Of a DNA stretch of 64,000 bases, positions 36,032 to 46,701 are shown in pieces. The stretch is from Saprospiraceae bacterium UBA1994 (GTDB lineage Bacteria; Bacteroidota; Bacteroidia; Chitinophagales; Saprospiraceae). Positions within the stretch are counted from its first letter, which is position 1. Each line of letters begins with the position of its first letter. The stretch spans positions 163 through 64,162 of the forward strand of contig DDCY01000024.1 of NCBI GenBank assembly GCA_002335865.1, in the 5' to 3' direction. The position numbers and the translations under genes were made by a program. The notes beneath the pieces were generated by a model. The model searched no databases, was not told the DNA's origin, and saw only the letters and a list, made by a program, of their open reading frames with translations.

Positions 36032-36595
36032 ATGAGCGAATTTTTAGAAGAAACATTAATGGAAGGTGACGATGACATGCAAAAGTCACTAGAACACCTA
36101 GCAGCAGAATTAACAAAGATCAGAGCAGGTAAGGCATCACCAGCAATGCTAAGTAGTGTCAACTGTGATTACTATGGTACACCGACACCTATCTCACAGG
36201 TAGCCAACATGGGTACAGCAGATAGTAAGACCATCACTATTCAACCCTGGGAGAAAGGTATGCTCGCTGTAATAGAGCGTGCTATATTTGAAGCCAATCT
36301 AGGACTTACTCCTATGAATGACGGAGAATTTATCCGTATCAGCGTACCACCTATGACACATGAGAGACGTAAAGATTTAGTGAAGCAGTGTAAAGGAATA
36401 GGAGAAGACGCGAAAGTTAGTCTTAGGAGTATCCGCCACAAGTTGATGGACGCCATCAAAAAAGAGGTGAAGGAAGGATACCCTGAAGATGCAGGAAAGC
36501 GAAAGGAAGAAGAAGTAGAAGACAAAGTAAAATCCTACACAAAGAAGATAGAAAACATGATTGACGCAAAGGAAAAGGATATCATGACTGTGTAA
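36032..36595 (+). CDS. frr: Ribosome recycling factor
   Basis: RRF splits post-termination ribosomes together with EF-G. 187 residues. Recognised by LAAELTKIRAGKASPAML, VNCDYYGTPTPISQVANMG, IQPWEKGMLAVIERAI and the C-terminal helix with SLRSIRHKLMDAIKKE; the three-helix bundle pattern is complete. pyrH, its frequent upstream neighbour, is absent here. The gene lies 143 bases after the peptidase gene. Confidence 0.96.
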   Translation: MSEFLEETLMEGDDDMQKSLEHLAAELTKIRAGKASPAMLSSVNCDYYGTPTPISQVANMGTADSKTITIQPWEKGMLAVIERAIFEANLGLTPMNDGEFIRISVPPMTHERRKDLVKQCKGIGEDAKVSLRSIRHKLMDAIKKEVKEGYPEDAGKRKEEEVEDKVKSYTKKIENMIDAKEKDIMTV

Positions 36596-36861
36596 GTTCA
36601 TTCGCGTATCGAATAAACAATTTCGGAGTTGTGCAGTTTTTTTAAGGTTGACACTACCACGATCCAGAGAATTTCTATAAGAAATTAGCGAGACTGAAAG
36701 TCAGACAGAATTTTATAAAAACGCATTGACTTTACTAAGATAAGGCTAAACTATATGGGGTGTATTAAAATCTTTGTCGATGCAGCAACGCATTGACCTA
36801 GAGACAAAAACAAAAATTAAAGTCAATCAAAGAAGTACATTCAAAAAATAAAAGCAATCAT

Positions 36862-36900
36862 AAGGACTCTTCTGAATCATGTTAGAAGGGTCTTTCTTTT
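36862..36900 (+). terminator. Terminator downstream of frr
   Basis: GGAC-T-CTTCT pairs with AGAAG-G-GTCT (one or two G-T pairs), followed by TTCTTTT. It lies about 270 bases beyond frr, so either frr has a long 3' end or a further transcript ends here. Confidence 0.6.
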
Positions 36901-37239
36901 ATGATAAAAATTTTTTGAAAATTCCTGAAGTAACAAACAAACAAAGTAATAGAAATAGATGTCCAATATGGACCAAAAGTTACAATGGCGATTATTACTC
37001 TTTAATTGGATTACTGATAATCAAAAAATGATAAATCTATGAGAGCTATCACCTACTAAGAACGGAATGGATTTTTTATTTAAATTTTTTTCGTCTACTA
37101 ATTAGTGCTGTTCTCAAATTCATCTTGTCGTCTGTAATTTCCACAGTAAAAATATGGACTTAGATTAGTACGCTAAAACAGTTAAGAGCAGATTTATTCT
37201 CTGATTAGCTTATTAATACGCTCATTACCCATGATTTTA

Positions 37240-37247
37240 TATTTTTG
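37240..37247 (+). promoter_or_regulatory. Candidate -7 element (TATTTTTG) for ileS
   Basis: TAnnTTTG match 27 bases before the ileS start; no TTG at the proper distance upstream. No T-box-like leader was seen, as expected for this phylum. Confidence 0.4.
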
Positions 37248-37273
37248 CACTCTTATCATAGAACAGATACAAT

Positions 37274-40200
37274 ATGGCACAGTACAAAGATCACAAGTCA
37301 CTTAATCTTCCTGAGATAGATAAAGAGATCAGAGCATTTTGGGATATAGAAAATATCTTTCAGCGGAGTATAGATGAGAAGCCTGAGGATAACACTTACG
37401 TTTTCTATGAAGGACCACCATCTGCTAATGGTATGCCTGGTATCCACCACGTGATGGCACGTACGGTTAAAGACATCTTCTGTAGATTCAACACTATGAA
37501 AGGTAAACGTGTGCTGCGTAAAGGTGGCTGGGATACGCACGGACTACCTGTAGAGTTATCAGTAGAGAAAGAACTTGGTATCACTAAAGAAGATATCGGT
37601 ACTAAGATCACGGTAGATGAATACAATCTGAAGTGCAAAGAAACAGTAATGCGTTACAAAGACGTATGGGATGACCTTACAGTCAAGATGGGCTATTGGG
37701 TAGACCTCGATGATCCATATATCACTTTCGAAAACAACTACATCGAGTCTGTTTGGTGGCTACTTGATCAACTACACAAGAAAGGTTACATGTATAAAGG
37801 GTATACAGTACAGCCTTATTCGCCAGCTGCAGGTACAGGACTAAGTACACATGAGCTGAATCAACCAGGCTGTTACAAAGATATAATGGATACTTCTGCG
37901 GTAGCACAGTTTAAACTGAAGAAAAACGCAGCATCAGAATTTCTGTTCGAAGGAAATGAAGCTGGTGATGTTTATTTCATAGCTTGGACAACGACACCAT
38001 GGACACTCCCATCGAATACGGCCTTGGCTGTAGGGAAAAAGATCGACTATGTACGTATCGCTACCTACAATCCATATACTAAACTTCCTGTCAACCTGAT
38101 ATTAGCGAAAGCGCTAGTAGGCAAATGGTTCAACGAAGCTACTGCGGAAGAATACTATGAGGCCTTCAAACCAGAAGATAAAGTAATACCATATAAGATC
38201 ACAGGTGAGTACAAGGGTGCAAGCTTTGAGATGCTCGAATACGAGCAACTGTTGCCATACGTGCAGCCTGAAGATGGCGATGCATTCAAAGTAATCTGTG
38301 GTGACTTCGTATCTACATCGGACGGTACAGGTATCGTTCACTTAGCGCCATCATTCGGTGCGGATGATATGTTTGCCGCTAAAAAATATGGTATCGGATC
38401 ATTGACGCTTGTTGACTTACAAGGTAAGTTCGTGGATGAGGTGACTGACTTCGCTGGAAGATATGTCAAGGATTACAAGGATGAAGGAAATGCTTATAAA
38501 AACGTAGATGTCGATATCTCAATCATGCTCAAGGAGCAAAACAAAGCATTCAACGTACAGAAATACAGTCACAATTATCCACATTGTTGGAGGACTGATA
38601 AACCAGTATTATATTATCCATTGGATAGTTGGTTCATTCGTACTACGGCAGTAAAAGATCGTATGATAGAACTCAATAAGACGATCCAGTGGAAACCTGC
38701 TCACACAGGAGAGAAGCGATTCGGTAATTGGCTAGAGAATCTCCAAGATTGGAATCTATCAAGATCAAGATATTGGGGCATACCGCTTCCGATCTGGCGT
38801 ACCGCTGATAATAGTGACGAGATATCTATAGGATCTATTGCAGAGCTACAATCTGAAATAGACAAAGCGAATAAAGTATTAGGTCTTAGTCAAGAGATGC
38901 CAAAAGATCTTCACCGTCCGTATATCGATGATGTGATATTAGTATCTGATGATGGTAAGGAAATGAAGCGTGAGCTGGATCTTATCGATGTATGGTTTGA
39001 TAGTGGATCAATGCCATATGCACAGATGCATTATCCATTTGAAAACAAAGAATTGCTCGACTCTAGATTCCCTGCAGACTTTATCGCCGAAGGTGTAGAT
39101 CAGACTAGAGGATGGTTCTTTACATTGCATGCGATTGCCTCTATGGTATTTGACAGTGTGGCGTACAAGACGGTAGTATCTAACGGTCTTGTACTCGATA
39201 AGAACGGTGTGAAAATGAGTAAGCGACTTGGTAACGCAGTTGATCCATTTGAAACGCTAGACAAGTATGGAGTAGATGCCACAAGATGGTATATGATCAG
39301 TAACGCATCACCTTGGGATAATCTCAAGTTTGATGAAGCCGGAATAGAAGAAGTGAGACGTAAGTTCTTTGCTACGATGTTCCAGACATTTAAGTTCTTT
39401 AGCCTATATGCCAACATCGATCAATTTAATCATAGCGAAGCATATATACCGTTAGAAAACCGTCAAGAGATCGACAAATGGATTATTTCTCTACTCAATA
39501 CTCTCAAAAAAGAAGTAGATGCAGACTTTGCAGCATATGAGCCAACGCAAGCAGCTCGTAGGATTCAGTCATTCGCGGATAGTCATCTGAGTAACTGGTA
39601 TGTGAGATTATGTAGACGTAGATTCTGGAAAGGAGAATACAGTGAGGATAAGATCGCAGCCTACCAGACATTATACGAATGTCTTGCCACTATATCTAAA
39701 CTTATCGCACCGATATCGCCATACTTTAGTGATTGGTTATTTAAGAACCTAAATGATGTATCTCAGCTAGAGTCGCACCCATCAGTACACTTGGTAGATT
39801 TCCCTCAGCCAGTAGATGGAGCTATCGATAAAGCCTTAGAAGAGCGAATGGATTATGCGCAGCGCATCTCATCATTAGTGTTATCACTTCGTAAGAAAGA
39901 TAACCTAAGAGTACGTCAACCATTGAAGCGTATCTTACTTCCTGTGCTCAATCCAGAGTTCCAAGGGCAAGTAGAAGCTCTTAAGGATCTGATCATGGCA
40001 GAGGTAAATGTAAAGGACATCGAATACATCACAGATACTTCTGGTATTATCAAAAAGAAAGCTAAGGCAAACTTCAAGACGCTAGGTCGTAAGCTCGGTA
40101 AGGATATGAAAGCTGCAGCAGCGATCATTCAAAAGTTTGATAATGACACCATCACTCAGATTGAAAAAAGCAATAGCTACATAGTCGATCTCGGTGAAGT

Positions 40201-40570
40201 GAAATATGAAATCGATCTAGAAGATCTTGAAATCATAGCGGAGGATGTCCCTGGATGGCAAGTTGCTTCTGACAAGGAACTGACTGTAGCATTAGATATC
40301 CAATTAGATGATGCACTCATAGCAGAAGGAGCGGCAAGAGAATTGGTCAATCGCATCCAAAACCTACGAAAGTCAAATGAATTTGAAGTAACTGACCGTA
40401 TTAATGTAAAGATTAGTGATCACGTTTTAGTGAAAGCTGCTTTAGCTGGACACTCAGATTACATTGCTGCTGAAGTATTAGCAAATAGTGTTTCTATGGA
40501 ATCAAATTGTGGTGAAGAAATAGAATTGCTAGATGGCGATATTATTTTTATAGAAGTGAAGAGAGGCTAG
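37274..40570 (+). CDS. ileS: Isoleucyl-tRNA synthetase, long (eukaryote-like) type
   Basis: Charges tRNA-Ile with isoleucine and edits valine. 1098 residues against about 940 in E. coli; together with the C-terminal domain this marks the eukaryote-like IleS clade that includes mupirocin-tolerant bacterial enzymes. Class I signatures: the HIGH-like motif in PPSANGMPGIHHVMART (read as GIHH) and KMSKRLGNAVDP. The editing domain has TTPWTLPSNTALAV and the conserved GDFVSTSDGTGIVHLAPSFG. No Cys zinc finger of the E. coli type ends the protein. ATG 37274 gives the usual MAQYKDHKSLNLPEIDKEI. A terminator follows the gene. Confidence 0.96.
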   Translation: MAQYKDHKSLNLPEIDKEIRAFWDIENIFQRSIDEKPEDNTYVFYEGPPSANGMPGIHHVMARTVKDIFCRFNTMKGKRVLRKGGWDTHGLPVELSVEKELGITKEDIGTKITVDEYNLKCKETVMRYKDVWDDLTVKMGYWVDLDDPYITFENNYIESVWWLLDQLHKKGYMYKGYTVQPYSPAAGTGLSTHELNQPGCYKDIMDTSAVAQFKLKKNAASEFLFEGNEAGDVYFIAWTTTPWTLPSNTALAVGKKIDYVRIATYNPYTKLPVNLILAKALVGKWFNEATAEEYYEAFKPEDKVIPYKITGEYKGASFEMLEYEQLLPYVQPEDGDAFKVICGDFVSTSDGTGIVHLAPSFGADDMFAAKKYGIGSLTLVDLQGKFVDEVTDFAGRYVKDYKDEGNAYKNVDVDISIMLKEQNKAFNVQKYSHNYPHCWRTDKPVLYYPLDSWFIRTTAVKDRMIELNKTIQWKPAHTGEKRFGNWLENLQDWNLSRSRYWGIPLPIWRTADNSDEISIGSIAELQSEIDKANKVLGLSQEMPKDLHRPYIDDVILVSDDGKEMKRELDLIDVWFDSGSMPYAQMHYPFENKELLDSRFPADFIAEGVDQTRGWFFTLHAIASMVFDSVAYKTVVSNGLVLDKNGVKMSKRLGNAVDPFETLDKYGVDATRWYMISNASPWDNLKFDEAGIEEVRRKFFATMFQTFKFFSLYANIDQFNHSEAYIPLENRQEIDKWIISLLNTLKKEVDADFAAYEPTQAARRIQSFADSHLSNWYVRLCRRRFWKGEYSEDKIAAYQTLYECLATISKLIAPISPYFSDWLFKNLNDVSQLESHPSVHLVDFPQPVDGAIDKALEERMDYAQRISSLVLSLRKKDNLRVRQPLKRILLPVLNPEFQGQVEALKDLIMAEVNVKDIEYITDTSGIIKKKAKANFKTLGRKLGKDMKAAAAIIQKFDNDTITQIEKSNSYIVDLGEVKYEIDLEDLEIIAEDVPGWQVASDKELTVALDIQLDDALIAEGAARELVNRIQNLRKSNEFEVTDRINVKISDHVLVKAALAGHSDYIAAEVLANSVSMESNCGEEIELLDGDIIFIEVKRG

Positions 40571-40598
40571 TTAGAAGATAATAATTGTAGATATTAAT

Positions 40599-40632
40599 AG
40601 CCATTCATACTAATAAGGATGGCTGTTTTTTA
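40599..40632 (+). terminator. Terminator of ileS
   Basis: AGCCATTC (40599-40606) pairs with AGGATGGCT (40616-40624), then GTTTTTTAA. It starts about 30 bases after the ileS stop. Confidence 0.75.
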
Positions 40633-40766
40633 ATTCTATATTGACAACCAATTTGCTTTTCTACCCTCAAATTGAATCAATTTCGCTCCAAAAGACGTTT
40701 TAATTTTAGTTCTTGTTGCAATTAGCCTATACACCTATATTGCATTCTTATAATATGTTAATTTCA

Positions 40767-42572
40767 ATGAAGTTGTCCAGATTCCTATTTGTAACCTTTA
40801 CTATACTCTCTGTTATCGTGGTTCAAGCCCAAGATAGCAAATTAGCTAATGCTTACTTCCGTAATGGTGAGTACGAAAAAGCAGCAGAAGTATATAAACG
40901 TATGTTCGATAAGACAGGTAAGAATGATTACTATTTTGAGCGCTATATCGCTTCGCTCTTGGAAGTTGAAAACTTTGAGCAGGCAGAAGACGCCATTAAA
41001 GGACAAATAAAAAAGAGACCGAAAGAGATGCAGCTGTATGTACAATACGGAGTCCTCTACGATAAGCAATTTATGCCTGGGAAGTCAAAACAAATGTATC
41101 AGAAAGCCATTAGCAATATCAATGGCAATGTACATATGATCAACAAATTAGGTAGTTCGTTCGCGAGATCTGGCAATTATGATCTAGCAATACAAGTATA
41201 TGAGTCGAGCAAAGAAGTGCCAGAATTACAATACAATTATAGTTACCAATTGGCTGATATGTATCGCCGAACAGGTAAAGTAAGCAAGATGCAAGACGAG
41301 TTTCTCAACAGCTTGATTAAAAGCGAAAAGAGAATGAAGAGTGTTAAAACCATTTTCCAAAGAGAATTAGATAAAGAAGGGTATACCATGCTACAGACTA
41401 AGTTGTACGAGCGTATGACTGAACAGCCAGAGATGGAAATTTTTCCTGAGATGCTGATGTGGACTTTCATCACACAGAAACAATACGACAAAGCTCTTAG
41501 ACAGGCAAGAGCTCTAGATAGACAATTTGAAGAAAATGGAGGTCGCGTATTTGATATTGCAGAGATCGCTTTGGATGATAATTATTATGATACAGCGATT
41601 AAAGGCTTTGAGTACATCACTACTAAAAAAGGAATCAATACTAGCTACTACCTCGAAGCCAAAAGAGGTTTACTGAAAGCAAAAAGGTTTAAAATCACAA
41701 AAGACTATAGCTACACTCAAGAGGATCTTTTATCTCTGGAAGCAGAGTATATATTATTTATGGCGGAGTATGGTCGTAATAGTCAGACGGTATTACTTAT
41801 GCAAGAGTATGCCGAGTTACAGGCTATATATATGAATGATATTGACGAAGCAATAGAAGTTTTAGAGGAGTTGATTGGATTCGCTGGAGTCGAGAAATAC
41901 GCACTGAATCAATCAAAGATCAACTTAGCTGATTACAAACTTATACAAGGCGATATATGGGAATCAACGCTCTTATATTCACAAGTAGATAAAGAATTCA
42001 AAGAAGCATCGATAGGAGAGGAGGCAAGATATCGTAATGCTAAACTATCATACTATATTGGAGATTTTGAGTGGGCTCAAGAGCAATTTGATATCCTCAA
42101 AAGAGCAACAAGTAAATTGATCTCCAATGATGCTATAGATAAGGCAGTATTCATTATGGACAATATGGCTTTGGATACCACAGATGCGCCACTCAAGATG
42201 TATTCGGGATCAGAGCTACTCATTTTTCAAAATAGATTTGAAGAAGCACAAACAAAATTAGATTCTATTACTACTATATATCCTGAACACTCATTAGAAG
42301 ACGATGTATTCTACAGTAAAGCTCAGATCCATATGAAAAAGCGTGAATATCAAGATGCAATTGGATTCTACGAAAAGATAATTGAAAAATATCCAGAAGA
42401 AATTAGAGCAGATAATGCACTTTTCGAAATGGCACAACTCTTTGAACTCATCCTCGAAGATAAAGTTAAAGCGCTAGAGCTGTACGAAAAACTATTCCTA
42501 CAGTATTCTGGTAGTACCTTTTCAGTAGAAGCAAGAAAGCGATTCAGAATACTTCGTGGCGACGAAATTTAG
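40767..42572 (+). CDS. Periplasmic TPR-repeat protein
   Basis: About 601 residues with a signal peptide (MKLSRFLFVTFTILSVIVV then QAQ). The mature part is tetratricopeptide repeats throughout: NAYFRNGEYEKAAEVYKRMF near the start, LQYNYSYQLADMYRRTGK in the middle, and a C-terminal TPR_6-type block (EDDVFYSKAQIHMKKREYQD, IIEKYPEEIRADNALFEMAQ). There is no enzymatic motif. Such proteins assist envelope assembly or gliding in Bacteroidota; a specific role cannot be read here. I chose ATG 40767 because it starts a standard signal peptide; earlier in-frame starts add 18 unsupported residues. Confidence 0.85.
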   Translation: MKLSRFLFVTFTILSVIVVQAQDSKLANAYFRNGEYEKAAEVYKRMFDKTGKNDYYFERYIASLLEVENFEQAEDAIKGQIKKRPKEMQLYVQYGVLYDKQFMPGKSKQMYQKAISNINGNVHMINKLGSSFARSGNYDLAIQVYESSKEVPELQYNYSYQLADMYRRTGKVSKMQDEFLNSLIKSEKRMKSVKTIFQRELDKEGYTMLQTKLYERMTEQPEMEIFPEMLMWTFITQKQYDKALRQARALDRQFEENGGRVFDIAEIALDDNYYDTAIKGFEYITTKKGINTSYYLEAKRGLLKAKRFKITKDYSYTQEDLLSLEAEYILFMAEYGRNSQTVLLMQEYAELQAIYMNDIDEAIEVLEELIGFAGVEKYALNQSKINLADYKLIQGDIWESTLLYSQVDKEFKEASIGEEARYRNAKLSYYIGDFEWAQEQFDILKRATSKLISNDAIDKAVFIMDNMALDTTDAPLKMYSGSELLIFQNRFEEAQTKLDSITTIYPEHSLEDDVFYSKAQIHMKKREYQDAIGFYEKIIEKYPEEIRADNALFEMAQLFELILEDKVKALELYEKLFLQYSGSTFSVEARKRFRILRGDEI

Positions 42573-42858
42573 AATGTTTGCACGACTGTAGTCACTTATT
42601 TACTAATCAAGCTGAGCGTTCCATTAGCAGAATATTTCATATCCATAATCCTAGAGGGGGTTGAACATAATCAGTCGTGGATAAAATTTATGGATTATGA
42701 GTTTAAATTTGCATTAACCTTAAGTGGATGAATGTGAAAAGAATCGGTATGCAATTGTCTTATAATTATACAATAGAATCTGCAGGAGAGCATTACCTTG
42801 CTACTTAATCTATTCAAAATTCTCTCATAATACTTCGGCAATATTTCTATCTTGTAGT

Positions 42859-45800
42859 ATGCGAAAGCTTTTAGTGCTCTTTTTACTTTTATCGACCACC
42901 ATACTCCTCTCTCAAAGTATCAATACTGATTTTGGCAAAAATCGTGTGCAATTTACTGACGATTTTAATAGTTGGGATAAATATGAGACAGAGAATTTTG
43001 TCACTTACTGGTATGGCAAAGGTAAAATGCTCGGAAAGACAGTCCTACAATATGCTGAACTAGATCATACTGATATCCAAGACATCTTGGAGCATCGTAT
43101 GAATGATAAAATTCAAATCATTGTGTACCTAGATGTCACAGATTTCAAGCAATCTAATATCGGTACAGAAGATATATTTGGTTCTACTACAGGAAAAACT
43201 AAGATAGTAGGTAACAAGATGTTTGTCTACTTTGATGGGAATCACTCACACCTCAGAAAGCAGATAAGAGAAGGTATAGCTAGAGTTTACCTCAATGCTA
43301 TTCTATTTGGGTCCAGTATACAAGAGATAGTACAAAATGCCGTGTTACTTAAGTTGCCAGAGTGGTACAAAGAAGGTATTGTAAAGTATGCTGCTCAGCC
43401 GTGGGATAATGAGTTCGATGATGAATTGAGAGATTTATTAGAAAGCAATAGCAAGTACAGTAACTTTGAGAAGTTGGCAGATTCACATCCTGAGATTGCA
43501 GGACACTCGATGTGGTATTATATAGATCAAAACTATGGTCGACTCTCGATATCCAATCTACTTTATTTTGCAAGATTGTCATCTAATCTAGAAAATAGTT
43601 TTGGTTATGTGCTCAATAGCAATTATAAGCAATTACAAAGGGATTGGTCGGAATATTGGTTTAGTCATTATGATAGTGAAAATGACTTATTTGACGCTAC
43701 AAATTTGAACAAGGAAGTAGATCTCAAGAACAAGTCATACGTACCCGTATCTCATCTGAGCTATAGCCCTGATGGAAGTCAACTATTGTATGTGTATAAT
43801 CAGCAAGGCAAGTATCGGATTATGCATAGAGAAATGGAGAGCGGGGATGAGAAAACGATAATGAAATATGGTCATCGTAATGCTTTGCAACAAACGGACT
43901 ACTCTTATCCTAGTATAGTATGGCATTCATCAGGAAACGAATTTTCGATGGTACACGAACATAGAGATCTGAGGTATCTGCGCAAATACAAGCTAGGTGA
44001 TAAAGTGACCTACGAAGAACAATTATTGCCAGAGGCCATTCGTAGAGTATATAGTATTGATTATATATCAGATACAGAGTATATCATGTCGGCTAATATG
44101 GTTGGTTATTCAGATTTGATTCACTATGATTTCATATTGAGAGAGCCTACGCAGCTTACCAACGATATGCATGATGACTTATCAGTGCAGCTTATAGATC
44201 GTGGTCAAGATAGAGGCGTATTATTTACATCTAATAGACCATTGGATTGGAAGGACCTAGAGGATATCGATACCATAGTACCTCAGGGGAATTTGGACCT
44301 GTATTTCTATAATTTAGAGAGTAAATCGATTGAGCTTATCTATGATACGAAGTTTGATATCACAGACCCTATATATATGAAACATGGAAAAGTATCATAC
44401 TTATCTAACCAAAGTGGAATGCAAAATCATTACATATACGATATGTCAACGGGTATTTCTTCTGTAAAAAGTAATGTAGATAGAAATATCATTTTGCATG
44501 CGATGAGACCTAATTCCAAGATAGCTACATATACTTATTACTATGATGGGGGTTATAGAATATTTGACAAAGATATAAGCGGATCTTTTGAGACAGCTAC
44601 TACATTTTATTACAAGGGTCTTGAAGAACTTACTCAAGAGACAGAAGAGGTGCCTCTCATTTTTCTAGATAGTAATGATAATACTATGCAGCCAGAGTAT
44701 ATGTTTCAGAGTAAATTTCCTGATCCAGTTGTGTTGCCAGAATTAGAATTATCTACAGAGAGTAGGCTTTCATTACATAATGATATTATAGATGGAGATA
44801 GCCTTAATGAAGAAGATCTTGCAGATTGGAATCCAGCTAGAATCGTTGCAGGAAGGAAGAAATTCAGGGTAGATAATTTTACTACTAAATTTGATAATTC
44901 TGTTCTTTTTGAAGGATTAGAAAACTATAATAATCTAGGAGAAGGTATCGATTTTGCGGCATTAGGAATTAATGAACCAGCGAATGAATTGCAATACGCA
45001 CCTAATGGTATATTGTTTCAAGCGACTGTAAAAGATCTGTTCGAGGACGATGTATTGGTGGGTGGATTTCGCCTTCCAACTAGGTTTAATGGTTCAGAGT
45101 TTTTCTTGATTTACGAAGACAGAAAAAAATTGATAGACAAAAAATATAGTCTATATCGAAGGACATATGGTGAGACATACGAAAGTAGTTCAAATCAATT
45201 GTACCGAACGAGTACAAATTTGATGCTTGGAGAATTTCAAATAAAGTATCCATTTGATATATTTAGAAGTATACGACTCAGGACTAGCTTGAGATTAGAT
45301 AGATACTTGCTGAAATCTAGTGATGAAGAATCTCTAGATGATCCTATATCGTTTGATAAAAGACTAAGTATCAAGGCAGAGTATGTTTATGATAACACGA
45401 TAGACATATCTACTAATATAAAGAATGGGACTAGATATAAGTTCTATATAGAAGCTATCAATAGATTCGATTTACAAGTGGTGGATGGATTCAAATTAAG
45501 TCCATCAGAAGGATTCACTTCTGTCTTAGGCTTTGACTTAAGGCATTACATACCATTACTTCGACACTCAGTATTAGCGCTCAGAGGAGCGGGAAATGGA
45601 TCTGTGGGTTCAGAAAAAATTCTCTATTATCTTGGTGGTATGGAAGGTTGGATATTTCAGTCATTTGATCAAGAAACTACTACTCCGGCTAATACTAGAT
45701 TTGCTTATCAGACTGCTGTAAATCAGTTAAGAGGATTCAAAACCAATGCGAGAAATGGAGGTTCTTTTGCTCTGATAAATGCAGAGTTAAGACTGCCAAT

Positions 45801-46122
45801 TTTTAAGTATTTATTGGGACCAAATAAAGGTGGTTCATTCTTTAAGAATTTTCAGTTTACGACATTTTTTGATATTGGTACGGCCTGGCATGGATTATCT
45901 CCTTGGGGTGATGACAATCCACTAAATACGGTTCAAGTAAATAGTGGAGATGTCATTTCACTCAATATCAATTACTTTCGTAATCCATTACTTATGGGCT
46001 ACGGAACCGGCGTTCGTGCTACTATATTGGGTTACTTAGTGAAATTTGACTACGCTTGGGGAGTAGAGAATGGTAAAGTGCAAGACTCTAGATTTTACTT
46101 TAGTATAGGAGCTGATTTTTAA
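42859..46122 (+). CDS. Outer-membrane protein with peptidase-like, TolB-propeller and BamA-like barrel domains
   Basis: 1087 residues with a signal peptide (1-19). Residues about 25-270 resemble the peptidase-MA/gluzincin fold: DKYETENFVTYWYGKG, a conserved-looking helix and LPEWYKEGIVKYAAQPW, the usual xxWxxEGxxxY second motif. The HExxH position is occupied by HLRKQIREGIARVY, so it is probably not an active peptidase. Residues about 285-600 form a PD40/TolB propeller (HLSYSPDGSQLLYVYNQQG). Residues about 690-1087 are a beta-barrel of the BamA/Omp85 surface-antigen type, with GFKTNARNGGSFALINAELR and a C-terminal Phe. It likely sits in the outer membrane with periplasmic domains. Function unknown. 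Confidence 0.8.
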   Translation: MRKLLVLFLLLSTTILLSQSINTDFGKNRVQFTDDFNSWDKYETENFVTYWYGKGKMLGKTVLQYAELDHTDIQDILEHRMNDKIQIIVYLDVTDFKQSNIGTEDIFGSTTGKTKIVGNKMFVYFDGNHSHLRKQIREGIARVYLNAILFGSSIQEIVQNAVLLKLPEWYKEGIVKYAAQPWDNEFDDELRDLLESNSKYSNFEKLADSHPEIAGHSMWYYIDQNYGRLSISNLLYFARLSSNLENSFGYVLNSNYKQLQRDWSEYWFSHYDSENDLFDATNLNKEVDLKNKSYVPVSHLSYSPDGSQLLYVYNQQGKYRIMHREMESGDEKTIMKYGHRNALQQTDYSYPSIVWHSSGNEFSMVHEHRDLRYLRKYKLGDKVTYEEQLLPEAIRRVYSIDYISDTEYIMSANMVGYSDLIHYDFILREPTQLTNDMHDDLSVQLIDRGQDRGVLFTSNRPLDWKDLEDIDTIVPQGNLDLYFYNLESKSIELIYDTKFDITDPIYMKHGKVSYLSNQSGMQNHYIYDMSTGISSVKSNVDRNIILHAMRPNSKIATYTYYYDGGYRIFDKDISGSFETATTFYYKGLEELTQETEEVPLIFLDSNDNTMQPEYMFQSKFPDPVVLPELELSTESRLSLHNDIIDGDSLNEEDLADWNPARIVAGRKKFRVDNFTTKFDNSVLFEGLENYNNLGEGIDFAALGINEPANELQYAPNGILFQATVKDLFEDDVLVGGFRLPTRFNGSEFFLIYEDRKKLIDKKYSLYRRTYGETYESSSNQLYRTSTNLMLGEFQIKYPFDIFRSIRLRTSLRLDRYLLKSSDEESLDDPISFDKRLSIKAEYVYDNTIDISTNIKNGTRYKFYIEAINRFDLQVVDGFKLSPSEGFTSVLGFDLRHYIPLLRHSVLALRGAGNGSVGSEKILYYLGGMEGWIFQSFDQETTTPANTRFAYQTAVNQLRGFKTNARNGGSFALINAELRLPIFKYLLGPNKGGSFFKNFQFTTFFDIGTAWHGLSPWGDDNPLNTVQVNSGDVISLNINYFRNPLLMGYGTGVRATILGYLVKFDYAWGVENGKVQDSRFYFSIGADF

Positions 46123-46701
46123 GCTTCATACTAGATATTTATGGAATTGGATAAAAAATAACTAAAGTTAAGGATAGGCTAAAAATTTCGATTTCTAACT
46201 ATAGTGATAGACTTTTGCTTTGAATCGTCGATGTGGCCTCATAGTCTCAATCAAAAAGGATACTATCCATCGCGCCTTTTTGTTCAATGATAAGTCTTCA
46301 TTTATCACGAAGTACAAATTTCCTCTATGGCAGATAAGTAGTAATTTATTAATATGGATCTTTGAGTAACATGAAAGACACAATATGAGCCGTCTAGGCT
46401 TCGAATTTTTATAGCTTGGTATTAAAATCTAGGAAAGCTACCTACTTGTCAATTTGTAAAACGATTATATCGATCTCTGATTAAAAAAAATTATAAAACT
46501 CTGAATGAATAAAATAATTATAAAGTCCATCGAGCAGAGTGATATCAATACTTTAGAATCATTGTACTACACTAAGGAGATTGAAAATTTTAGTGAAACA
46601 AAAAATGATCATCATCGAGTAAGATTAGATCATTTATCTAAATTATATTTGGCCTGTTATTTTTTCGATGGTAGGCTTCTTTTTTAGTTAATCTTAGCGC
46701 T
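46123..46701. other. Intergenic region with two doubtful short frames
   Basis: A minus frame (46195 to about 46430) encodes about 77 codons without a good start, with protein-like stretches such as RGNLYFVINEDLSLNKKAR and WIVSFLIETMRPHRRF; it may be a gene remnant. A plus frame (46505-46687) is listed separately. No family could be recognised for either. Confidence 0.35.
46505..46687 (+). CDS. Possible small protein or N-terminal fragment, 60 residues
   Basis: The first half (MNKIIIKSIEQSDINTLESL) looks like the beta-alpha start of a GNAT-type acetyltransferase, the second half is basic and does not continue that fold. No conserved acetyl-CoA motif is present. The frame ends 14 bases before the HAD phosphatase start, so it could be a small upstream gene or a fragment left by deletion. 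Codon use does not decide. Confidence 0.25.
   Translation: MNKIIIKSIEQSDINTLESLYYTKEIENFSETKNDHHRVRLDHLSKLYLACYFFDGRLLF

Larger units (their letters stand above)
36596..37273. other. Intergenic region frr-ileS
   Basis: About 680 AT-rich bases with no believable reading frame. It holds a terminator (36862-36900), a -7 element for ileS (37240-37247), and a direct repeat of ACGCATTGAC (36723 and 36791) whose neighbourhood includes a short hairpin CTGA/TCAG. A small RNA before the terminator is possible but not supported strongly. Confidence 0.45.

Noticed and set aside
36723..36800. Direct repeat ACGCATTGAC considered as an attachment site or small RNA
   Set aside because: Only ten bases, two copies, and no integrase or conserved structure nearby.
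46195..46430. Minus-strand frame of about 77 codons
   Set aside because: Protein-like in places, but no start, no recognisable family and no conserved context; left as a note only.
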